Translations under genes and position numbers: made by a program
Shown here: piece by piece, positions 50,217 through 61,000 of the stretch
How the letters are laid out: every line of letters starts with the position of its first letter
How positions within the stretch are numbered: the first letter of the stretch is position 1
Assembly (NCBI RefSeq): GCF_000003815.2
Contig: NC_049980.1
Span: 24,970,660 to 25,034,659 of the forward strand
Origin: Branchiostoma floridae
Lineage: Eukaryota; Chordata; Leptocardii; Amphioxiformes; Branchiostomatidae
Direction: 5' to 3'
DNA: 64,000 bases
The notes under the pieces: generated by a model
What the model saw: the letters and a program-made list of their open reading frames with translations, nothing else
What the model was told of the DNA's origin: nothing
The model's database searches: none

Positions 50217-51354
50217 AGGCTTAACGTATGCCTTTTGCTGAATTTTTTTGGTCACCCCAAGGAATTTTTATACTAGCATATAACTTCCTTGGTTTATACC
50301 CACATCAACTCGCGTTCCCCCAAGGAGGTTATCTCTATATAACCTCATTGCGTTCCCCTACATTAGAAAACTCATTTGTTAAGATTTAGAATTTTTTCTC
50401 TCTTTAATTACTGTCGGGGATTTAAATTGATGTATGATATGAAACATCAAACTAACATTTTTACAGTAAATGTTGGTGGCATTATGGCATCACAAATAAA
50501 AACACCGGCAGCATATTGCATATTCCGTTGTGAGATTAATCAAGAATACTTACTAGTACTTTGTTCAAGGAGGTTATATCAGATTATATCAGATGCTATA
50601 ACCTGTTTACTTTGTTCCTTCCTTTGACTTAGTTGAGAGTGGTCTTTGTCCTAGGGGGTAAGGCAGTGAAGGCACTGTTTCTCCTGTCAAAAACGTCATC
50701 CTGCGGGAAAATTGCAAACTGCAGAATACGAGGCGGTGGCCTTTTCCACTTCACCACAAAGATCGGACTGGTCACTGTAGCGTTACCCGTCAGCGAGCGT
50801 CCATTTTGCTGCACAGGACAATGCTAAGTCTTAGTTAGTGTGGATACGTATATGCTTGCCATATCTTGTCGTGAGATCGCGTATTGTCATGTGCTGGACA
50901 TATTTTCTAATGTTGACATTCCTGAAACAAGTAAAGAAATGAATTAAACCACATGTCTGCTTGAAAACGACGTCAATTTGTCTTGACTTTGACTTTATTC
51001 AGATTGCAACAGGGACACTGATACAAACTGGACACTGGACAGCTAACTGATATTGTTACCACATACTTACTACTTACTGGATACTTGGTGAGGTCTTCCC
51101 AGGGTTGTGCTGAGTAGTCTGCATCAAGGCGACGTCTCCACATACATATAGATATTCGATTTGTCAAATCAATATTAATAGGTCGGTGGATTAATTTCTC
51201 ATAAATATTTTCTAAAATGAAATGAAATGAAACCACATTAAAAGGTATTGTGTGATCACATTAAAACGTACGTAGCAAGGATTCGCACGATTGAAACATT
51301 AGATGTACCGTTAGCCGTTGTCAACTTTATTTGTAGATCTACCACACCTTTTTT

Positions 51355-51367
51355 GGGGGGGGGGGGG
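51355..51367. repeat. G13 homopolymer
   Basis: Thirteen consecutive G, upstream of the SoxF region. Length is likely variable or sequencing-sensitive. Confidence 0.95.
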
Positions 51368-52675
51368 TAGAGAACCTAGCCTATGCTGAAAACCGCTTAT
51401 CAGAGCCCCGTTGCTCCAAGAAGTCCGCGATGAAGGCTAAACGGTGCAGTCGGAAAAGCTGACTAGTGATGGAACCGCACAGCGCACCCATGGATTGCTT
51501 TCATTCGACCAATATTAATTATGATGGAAGAAGATGTAAACTACGTAAATGCTGACAAACCTTTTTACAAATGTTTGCACTGGACATCTGCAACGGACAC
51601 ATGTTTGTTGACAACAGTTGGGAAAAATTCCAGAGATTATCAACATGACAGAGACAAATTGTCGATGTGGTTAGTACAACACAAAACAAGATCTCTATCG
51701 AGTGGATAAACCTGTTGACTGAGCTGTAACGCAAAGTAAGCACGCAGGGGGGATTTGTAGATTCGGCTGGGAGAAAACACCAAGTTTTGATAGGAAAATT
51801 AGGGCGATTAACGCCTCGTTTCACGGTGATTTTAGGATTGGCTCTAATTTTCTAAGAAAGTCATGAAAACCAAACAGTCAGGCGCCGGACGGAGTCGAGT
51901 GCTCTTATCCGTAATACCACCCTGGATGAGAGTAGATTCAAGTGAAGGATGGAGTATGAGGCTGAGGCCGAAACAGTATCTAAATGGAACTTATTAGCGC
52001 GTTCATGGTTTTCTGTGCTCCAGTGTACATTTCCAACGTAGTACTAAGTAACTTTACATGTACAAGTTATGTCGTAAAAGAACAGGTGTGATGGTGAATA
52101 TGTGTGTACCTCTGCCATGCAGGTTACGTATCAAGAGAAGAAGACATGATCAAGATACTGAAGTAGCCGTTTGGCTACCAATTCTCTATTGATTACGGAG
52201 GTAGTCAGCAGGGAGAAGATTTGATTAGAATAGAGAGGAGTTCGTTTTTTCCACAAAACCTATGGTTAGTTAGTGACCTTGGGTACAAATTCTTAGATTC
52301 CTTAGGCCTGCGGGCTTTCTTTGGCTTATCATGTGCTGCTCGTCAGACGGTCTGTAACGATTGGCTATGATAGATTGGGTGTAGCATCACAGGACATGTT
52401 TTGAGGGAAGAATGTAGCGTTTTTCTCTGACTGACCCGTCGTCAGAGGGTGGCCAGTGATTGCTCGGAAAGCTGAGCAATCTTCAAACCTCCATACCGCT
52501 GGCCTCTTTTGTTGGAACGCTCGAGCATACTATGAAGGCTACCAGTCTTCTGTCACAACTTTTGCTCGGAGATGAAGGTCGTGGTTTATCAAACGCCGCA
52601 ACTCCCTAGGGCACACAACACCTGTCATGTTTAGGCCTCACGAAGGAGTCTCAGTTGGTGGGACAGTCTCCCTTC

Positions 52676-52946
52676 TATAAAACACCTGATTGAGTTTCTT
52701 TTCTTCTCACACAAGTTGACGGCAATCAATTTACAGTACCATGAGACGTGGAAGACCTACAAGTCAGGCCTTCATTACCGAACGGAGATTATCCCTAGCA
52801 GTGGTGCCATGGACTGGTAGGGGTCGGTCTGGCGTGTCACTGCTACTGATGGGGATCTTCACACTTAGCGTTCACGCCTGGCGACATGTCTCCGGACCCT
52901 ACGGCTTCGAACGGCATATAGCGATTCAACTGGGAGCCATTACTAA
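52676..52946 (+). CDS. Candidate first exon of an unidentified gene (TATA, Inr, ATG, donor)
   Basis: TATAAAA at 52676-52682 is followed at the right distance by an initiator-like TCTCACAC (52705-52712). A 5' leader of about 30 bases follows, then ATG at 52741 with A at -3. The frame runs 68 codons, and at 52946 a strong donor GTAAGT follows. The predicted N-terminus is basic, then has a hydrophobic GVSLLLMGIFTLSVHAW (about residues 31-47), which fits a type II membrane anchor or a late signal peptide. I recognise no family. A possible acceptor at 53398 would give an immediate stop, so the next exon is not identified. Without splicing the frame ends at TAA 52948-52950. Confidence 0.35.
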
Positions 52947-54988
52947 GTAAGTAGGGAAAGAATCAGCGACAACGGACAGAACAGCAAAAACATATCATGC
53001 ACACGAATTTAAAGTTGACATAGTACAATGAAAAAGCTAGTACGGATCCACGTCCCATTTGCAGTGAATATTACATAGGAGTCATGCAACAGGTCTATGG
53101 TTTGTTATACTTCTTATATCATATAATAACGGGACAAAATTAATTTCTAACTTTGGAAGACCAAATACATATCCACCAGGTCTCATCATAGAACCGTATC
53201 GATGATCTTGTCGACTTTCAGGAGCTTCAAGCTTTCTGTCCGACTCCTCATTGACGATCACTTAAGCCACTGGTTAGCACCTCGTTTTACGGTGATAATA
53301 GGATTTTTTTTACCATACGAGGCATGACAAGATCCTATCGGTACTGATTCGCCTACATGACGCCACTTGTTTTCCCTCAATCTCATGAATTATTACAGAT
53401 AGAGAAGTCAATTCCCTGGTCTGTCTGTGTTAGAGAGGTGCAACTCAACTGTGCAAGACACCACATTCAGTGTTCAAAGGTAGTAAATCGCCTGGATGAT
53501 GGTTTCTATGAGATGAAATTATTAAAAGACTCAAAAAGAAAGACGTAGAGACTGATGTTGCCCACGAATGCTTTAAAGTTGGAGGGACTTGCAACTAGTG
53601 TCCATGGCGTAGATTCGACTGTGTAGGATTATTTCTTTCAACCGGTCCTCCATAGGAAAGCGATAAAAGTGTGCTTTAGCGTATAACATAATCTTTTACT
53701 GACACAAGAAACGTACAGTGAGTTTCGTAAGGCCAGTCTCCAACATCTATGCATACAGTGGATACGAAAGAAGGAACAAACGGTAGAGACGACATACGAA
53801 AACTACATCACCGCGTGCAACAGCAAGAACAGGATTCACCAAATCTTTTGTTTTGCTACATACGAAATCTCTTTGTATTGTTTGCTGAGATACTTGTAAA
53901 CACAAAGTGTTGAGGTAATGGAATGGCATAACAAGGCATAAGCTGCTTACCACAGAAGGAGCATGTAAGTGGATGCAGTCAATGCTTCCAAAAAGGTTCT
54001 GTGGTCGACTTAGCAGTGTAATCTGTCTGGTTTTCTATGCTATAATTATTAAAATAAAACATTTTGTGTGCGCCCTACCCTGTATGGTTTTGCTACAATC
54101 ATAAACTCCATTGCATAAACTCCATAGCAACTCAGTATTTGAAAATGAGAACTGAGAAAATGTTAACAGACGGGTGCAGAGTATTTCTAATAGTTGGCAT
54201 GGTGATGAATGTGTGCTCGAGAAAAGAAGGTGGACTCGGTTAATTAAGAAATCGCGCTAATTGGGCAAGCATGTGACGATTTTATAGTAGTCATGTAATG
54301 TGCCATTTTATTTTCGTACAACATTGTAGGAGACATGTACTGCCTCCCTTATCATAGATGAAGTCAACTCGTGCGGTCGTATTTGACCTTGTACATAGTG
54401 CAAGGACTCCCCATCAATATTGCCTTACACTGTTTATTACTAGTCTCCTTCCTTTATTTCCTTTGATGGAAGATTGTCAAAAATATGCGAAGATGGGACA
54501 AAATCATATCTACATAAGCTGTTCGCTACAGCAAATGATTTTTTTTTAAATCAGCATGAGGACGTTTCAGAGGTCACTATGATCTTTATGTGATCTGTAA
54601 ACATAACCTTTGGCTCGTTTAACTATTTAGACAACTGCTATTATTTAACTAATCATTCGCTAACACAGCTAGCCACATTTCTATAACGTCCTATGCATCA
54701 CTCACAGCTAGGATTCAGTTGAAACATTAACCTACCACCTGAAATCTGATTCAAGGACTCGTGTAACATATCCGTAATTCTGCACTAATGGTGGTCCGGT
54801 CGACATGGATGTAAATGCCTTGTTGTCTTAGCCCGGTCTCCTGTGGAGTACGTGTTCGTGGTGTTTGTTCTACGGGACCGAGTGGTTGTACCCCCGCAGG
54901 TAAAGCCGCCAGACCTGTCCGGACCCGCGGTCCCGTTGACGCCTCCCTAATGCCACTACACCTGCCCCTCGAGTTAGCTGTAATCCAT

Positions 54989-55127
54989 AATCTTCAAGCA
55001 GATGTAGGGTCGGGCTCACTGTTTTATATGTGATGTTTCAGAAGTTTGTGCGTCTTTACAGTGGTTTTCTGAGTTATTGACGTAGGCAGCACACATAGAA
55101 CACAGACCTTAGATCTGCTTGAAGGTT
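54989..55127. mobile_element. 139-bp element with TCTTCAAGCAGAT-type inverted ends
   Basis: AATCTTCAAGCAGATGTAGG (54989-55008) is matched in inverse by CCTTAGATCTGCTTGAAGGTT (55107-55127) with a few mismatches. Non-coding interior. Same family as the elements at 0.5, 13.1 and 50.0 kb. Confidence 0.65.
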
Positions 55128-55532
55128 ATCCCATCCAAATGTGCCTGTTGTCTGTTATGACGAATTGTTAGAAACATAACAGTAACGAGTACATGGAAGC
55201 AACTTCTAAGGTTACTTAAATGCCCAAGCAAGAAAGGAAGCGTCCCTTCGCTATATGTATAGATTGACCAAAGTCATTGCATTAAAGCATGTTGCAGACC
55301 GTTGAAAAATCAGTATCCTTATCCAGTATCAGTATCAGTATATATAACGTTTTGTCTCCTATAGAGCTACATATAATAGTTACATGTAACTAATGACTAA
55401 TGTAACTTATAGAACATTTTACGAAGTCACAGTGTGCAGTGCTTCCTAATATAGTATCCATTCCATCCAATGCCAAAGGAAGCCGAATGTAGGAAAAAAT
55501 GCAATGTAGTGTAGTATTCCTTCGTACAAACG

Positions 55533-55552
55533 TGACCTTGTAGTCAAGGTCA
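55533..55552. promoter_or_regulatory. Inverted nuclear-receptor half-sites (TGACCTTG-4-CAAGGTCA)
   Basis: Two perfect CAAGGTCA elements (extended SF-1/ERR-type half-sites) face each other across four bases, about 2.2 kb upstream of SoxF. Receptor binding is an inference. Confidence 0.3.
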
Positions 55553-57508
55553 TGATGACAACATGTCTGATGCAGCTGTCAGCTGACTTTTTCGTGATCT
55601 GTGCAATGACAATGTCGCAAATACGAGCAATTTTGACCATTCAGTCTGTTGCTTTACAGATTGCCTTATTCAAAATATTTCCACTTTAACGCTGTGATAT
55701 TGCTTAGGTTGCCTTTAACATTAACCTCATTGAACATGGAGGCCTTATTGAGATGAAAAGCATGGGCGATATGATCATGGGACAAACACACAAGGTCTTA
55801 CACCCGTTTCCACCGGAGACTGCGACCACCGAGCAACCAAAGATTTGACAGATGGCTCAGCGAATTTCTGGGATTATTTCTACGTTTTCTGTGCCTTGTT
55901 GTCTTTTAAACCATTCTTTTTACAGCTTGCATAATACTCTTATCATCAAATGAAGGATCACACACATCCAATTTTGGTCGCTGTACTGTCGCTGGAAAGG
56001 GGCCTTACATATAGATCATGATGTCCTTGATGTAATGTAGCCTGACCTGAAGGTTCAACCTTGACTTGAGCCTTGTCATGCCGATAGATGACTTATTTGT
56101 ACAACATCTGCCTGACTCCAGTAACTAGGCTGATCAAAAACAAATCATAACTGTTACTTGAAGAAATTATTTTTCAACGAAATGGGTTGTTATACATGTG
56201 TATATGCAACGTTAGGTTCTAAACTTCCTCTTGTGTTAACGTCTAAAGTGTAGTACAGTATTTATATCTGAATATCAAGAATCAACATGGTTAGAAGTTC
56301 GAGGTAAATTACAATTCTGATAACAAGCCATTTTTACAATCAGGAGCTATGCATACAATGTTGAATATAACTGTCTAAAGACTAAAAGACATTTGATAGA
56401 ATTATCGTAATACCTGATTTGTGACCAATCTTGCATTGTTGTATTAGACTTTGTCCTGTTATGGCCCCAAATGGGCCTATGTTATGTGTATCTATCTTGT
56501 GTCTTGTCGATTTATAGATTTTCAACATGAAAACGTCCCCAACCCAATAAAAAACAAACAAACGCAAACATAAAACATTTCAACATGAAAGTAATGATTG
56601 AGAGTGTGTAAATCTAGCTCTGTTCTCGTCGTATCTTGTGTCCATATATAGATACGGTATCGCATCGGGTGACTAACTCACCCTACATGTTCCGATAAAC
56701 TTGTCTGTGATTAACAAATTGACAAGTTACGTTTTCTCAAGCTGCTCAGTAACTCCATATTACATGTATCGTAGTAACACATGGCAGCCATATAAATTGG
56801 CTGATATTGCGGCGAAGAGGAAAATGCCTCTCAGGCTTATTGCCCATTTCTGTACCACCGTACAGTCGGGTGGTAGAAGCCCCTCTACCGCCCTTGGCTG
56901 GGGCGGCTAGAGGTGCATGTAGATGTGTTGAACGATGGCAGAGGGTTGACTTATCTTTTATGCAAGCAAATGTCGTTTGCAACTTTTAGGCCGCTTTATG
57001 GCAACAAATGTAATTCCATTATGCTATTAGGGTTCGATTTTCGATTTTTTCGGCTATCAGTACATCATTCTGCATCCTTGGTAGTCTGTCTCATCTGTAA
57101 CGTTAGTCACATATTTCTCGTACCTACAAAAACGGTGTTATAAGTGGCAATTATGTCAATCAGTTGCAATCTATGTTGCAATCACCATAAGTGGCAACAC
57201 AATTATGATATCAAGAAACAAAACAGAATGTTGTCAGAAATAATCAACAGACACAAAGGAATGTTTCTTTATGTTTGTTTTCTGATCAACGCGCCTCTCG
57301 GCTTTGCGTGCCTGCGTCCCAAGGAAAAAGATAGAAATAGGCACCAGTGGAGACCTTTAGCTAGATGTAAACCATCAAAAGTAATCTGCTAAACATTGTT
57401 GAAAGCTGAAGTCACCTTTAGGGTTTCAGAACAGCTCAGTTTTGACATGTTTTGAAACAGGAGAGGACAAAAATAAAACCGTGTTGAAAATAATCTGAAA
57501 TTCACGGT

Positions 57509-57660
57509 CACGTGCCATCGCGGCAGGAAACTCCGCTTGATTGACAGCTAGGGGACGTTTAACTCCTGGTGGGCGGAGCTACATGACGCGCGCCGGCTTG
57601 TGATTGGCTGGAAGTGAGATAAGAGCGGTGTGATTACGTAAGTATTTAGGATCAGCTGTT
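57509..57660 (+). promoter_or_regulatory. SoxF proximal promoter
   Basis: A dense motif cluster lies 125-275 bases before the start codon: E-box CACGTG (57509-57514), GC box GGGCGG (57571-57576), inverted CCAAT (ATTGG 57603-57607), ETS core GGAAGT (57610-57615), GATAAG (57618-57623), the perfect palindrome TTACGTAA (57634-57641, PAR-bZIP/NFIL3 type) and E-box CAGCTG (57653-57658). ETS plus GATA fits the vascular/haematopoietic regulation known for vertebrate SoxF genes. Function is inferred from the motifs alone. Confidence 0.45.
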
Positions 57661-57784
57661 CAAAACCGCGCAGTCTGCAGAAATCACTGCCGAGTAGTGC
57701 GTGTTGTTTGGTAGTGGTACTTGAACTCACACTGCTGGGCAAAAAATCACGCAAGTCAGGTCTGTGAAGACATCAGGACAGAAG

Positions 57785-58025
57785 ATGAACCCGACCCTAG
57801 GTGTGATGTCCAACGCGCTGCGGAGGATACCGGACCCGCAGCAGGACAGCCAGCCCTACAAGTGGCTCGAGAAGACGAAGTCGGACGGGGCCTCCGGGCG
57901 GACCCGGCGGGAGCAGAGGATCCGCCGCCCGATGAACGCTTTTATGGTGTGGGCCCGCACCGAGAGGAAGCGATTGGCCCACGAAAAGCCTGACCTGCAC
58001 AACGCCGAACTCAGCAAGATCCTTG
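57785..58025 (+). CDS. SoxF: SoxF exon 1: N-terminus and first part of HMG box
   Basis: Codes residues 1-80 plus the first base of Gly81. It starts [10 protein letters not shown]; the box begins near Arg45 with [20 protein letters not shown] and continues to SKIL. The donor is CTTG followed by GTAAGT, phase 1. An intron inside the box at this Gly is a known SoxF-class position. Confidence 0.94.
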
Positions 58026-61000
58026 GTAAGTCTCCAACTTTCTGTGCTAACGATCTTTTTTTCAAACAGTAAACCGCCATGCCACTTTTAATAGATTTAT
58101 ACAACTGAGGTTTTATCATGATTTATACTCGACGTCCTGCAATGTTGGTAGGACATGCCGGTTCTTACAACCGGAAAAGACTTAATTTGACATGAACGAA
58201 GTGATGTTGTATTTAGCACTGATCTAACATCTGTGAAGCTATGCTGTTAAAATTAGAAATCTTTGTAGAAGTTTCTTTTACCGCAAACACGTTAGTGCAT
58301 GAGGTCTGCGTCCCGCTGATATTGTGCACCCAGGGAAGCCATTTATTGCGATTGATAGCTTCACCCCGCCAAGCCTGTTACGGGTCAGTAATTAAGATGA
58401 TATCGTAAAGGTGTATGCCTGTACGGGCAGATACCCAACCCAGGGGTCACCCGTGGGTCATTCCCCCTGTAAAGTTTGGACGATTTACCGACAGGTTTGG
58501 TGAGCAAACTTTGCACAGTCTATTCCGTAACAACCTGTTGAGCGGAAAGCCTAAGATAAAATTAATCCCCTCGTCAACCCCACATGCACGCCTTCAAGTC
58601 CCGCAGTACGGCGTTTCTTCAGCTAAACCCAGTCTGGAGTAGACACATGTCTGCATCAGTATTGCATGGTTTAGTAGGACAGAAATCTAACGTGTGATTT
58701 ACGATTTATCATATGTCAATCGCGAATCCACAAAACAGTATCAGGATAAGCATGTTCGTTTCCAAAGGTCACTTTTTCATCACAGTTCGTCGATAATTTG
58801 TCGGACGACCGTGCTCGTGATGTGGTCGATTTCTTTAGTATGATTTAAGGTATCATGGCTTTTATTTCATGTTCCTACAGATTGGTTGATTACGTTACAT
58901 ATTCAAGAGTGCATGACCCCAGTGTGTACATTTGTGATCAACCTGTGCAAACTTGATTTGTGAACACGTCTTTACATGACCAACAAGCCATTATGTTTTC
59001 TGTGTATAACATAGATGCTCATCAATCGTCTTGATTCTCGATAAACCCCTTGGTTGAAACCTTTCTTCTTCAGTGCCCCCCCCCCCCCCCCAAAAAAGAA
59101 AGAAGTCGGAAGGAGGTTATAAAACTGTAGAAGATTCAAGTGTTTAATGATGTTGTTATGCTGCATTACTAGCTAACGTATGCAACATTCATGGCCCTCT
59201 GGATTGGTCTCGGCAAAAGGGAAACACATAAATATTTTCTTTGCTTAGTATTGTCTCCTTTCCCATTCAAAAAAGTATTCATCTGTAGAATCGCATAAGG
59301 ATTGTGGTGCTGCATGTGTCTGAAATAAGCGCAGTTGGCCTTTTACCTGTTAGCACACCGTGCAACAGTTGTCCTTGGGCCCGTACCGAGGTCACGGGAA
59401 TGGTTGGCGGGATGGGGAGTCGGCAAGGTGCCGTCCAGCACCATGCACCTGTTAACTTTACTAACGTTACATGATTCTCGGAGAAAATACTAGTACTGTA
59501 CTACACACGAATGGGACATTTTATAGACTAAACGTTACCAAATCATAACAGTTTTATTCAGTCAGGTGACATGAAATGAAGAGAAATGGACAGTTCGGTT
59601 TATTTTGTCCTACAAAACAGCTCGTGCCAAGATTCTGTTTTTACCCGCATGATGCCTGATGGCACGCACATATCTGGCTGACTGCCAGGAAGTCAATCTT
59701 ACTAAACACGCCAAACATTGAAACAAGCCGCTAACATGTTGTTTTTCTCTTGTTTGACAACAGGGACGTCTCAAGTAAGTCCAATGTTTTAAAAAATGAC
59801 GGTTCGGTCATGATAGGAATGCCAGATTTAATCTAACGTTTTAAAATGTATTTTGCATTAAAGTGACTATCGTCATACATGTACCAAACGTGTGGCCACC
59901 ACTTAGGCAGGTCGGGCACTTCTATACTATACTATTCACACTTTACCAAGAAGAATCGTGACTACCACAGTACCAGTTGATCACAAAAAAAGTCGGTAAA
60001 AGTCAAAAGGACCAAGTTTTGTCAAGGTCAGTGTTGTCCAAATGCAGCAGAGAGGTGGGTTCGAATCAGAGGCTAGGTTGTGTCATCGCGCGCACGCGAG
60101 GATCGGGACATGAACTTTGTATGTAAACTTGTCAGGTCGTGTAGGAAGGGGTCACTAAGGGGTTACAAGATAACAGGGTCCACCTGATACCAGATGATGA
60201 GCTACTTTATGAGGGTATTAAAGGGAGAAAATGTTTTTAAATGTTGTTTTTCCAAAAACATGTAATTGGGTCTCGTCAGGTTCAACGACTTTTCAAAATA
60301 ATTAACATTTCATGAAAAATCTACTATTACGTTTGGTTGCCTTGCAGTACCCGCGTTCCTACGCTTGACTTGAGAAAGAAACTTTGTCCCCAACCCCATG
60401 CGTATTCTCTGTCCCGGGGGTCGACTGTCGGTCAAGTTTCTGGCGAGGTCACGCCGATTCTAGTTTGCATACGAAGATGGACAAATGATAAGCACGCAAA
60501 AAGTCACCATAAGTTCATCGTTCCCCAAGCGTAACTCCATCCATGGTCCTCTTCTGGAGTCGTACCCGGTTTCAGAAAATCTACGTTATAACTTATGTAA
60601 GAATCGAAACGTTGAAATCCTTTCTATCTCAGAGCCATCGGTGCGTGAAAAGGAACATGATGTTTGATAAAAACGGTGTGATGAAACGAAAACGTCTGTA
60701 CGAAAACGTGCGGGTCAAAACTAACAGAAAACCTACCTACCTTTCCCATGGCGGGAATCTATGCGTGCAAGAGTCTAACATAGCTCTAGGAGCCCCCACA
60801 CAAAACATGTAGATTTATCCCCATCCTTTTAAATTAATTCTCATTACATGGTTTACAGCAACAAAAGGGTTAATCTCCCGGGGCTTATCGTTAATTAATC
60901 CTGGTTGACTCCGCCTTTTGTTTACCCATTGCACCCAGGCAAGGCTGGTCATGAAATCAATCATCCCTGTCGTAATCTCGCCCCACGGTCTGTCATGGCG

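Larger units (their letters stand above)
49742..52675. other. Intergenic region upstream of HM13
   Basis: It contains the 50.0-kb AAGCAGA element and a G13 run. Frames of about 60 codons on both strands near 50,630-50,820 have no recognisable product. Confidence 0.5.
52951..57508. other. Intergenic region upstream of SoxF
   Basis: It contains the 55.0-kb AAGCAGA element, paired nuclear-receptor half-sites at 55,533, and a CTCTACCGCCC..GGGCGG hairpin-like word at about 56,883-56,913. No coding exon is supported apart from the possible gene starting at 52,741. Confidence 0.5.

Noticed and set aside
53398-53480. Second exon of the 52.7-kb candidate gene after TATTACAG
   Set aside because: Joining it to the first exon gives a stop at the very next codon, so it is not a convincing coding exon.
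57764-57784. Upstream extension of SoxF from an in-frame GTG
   Set aside because: GTG is not a normal animal start, and the ATG at 57785 has good context.
60050-60075. B-box-like GGTTCGAATCA in SoxF intron 1
   Set aside because: No A box or cloverleaf upstream.
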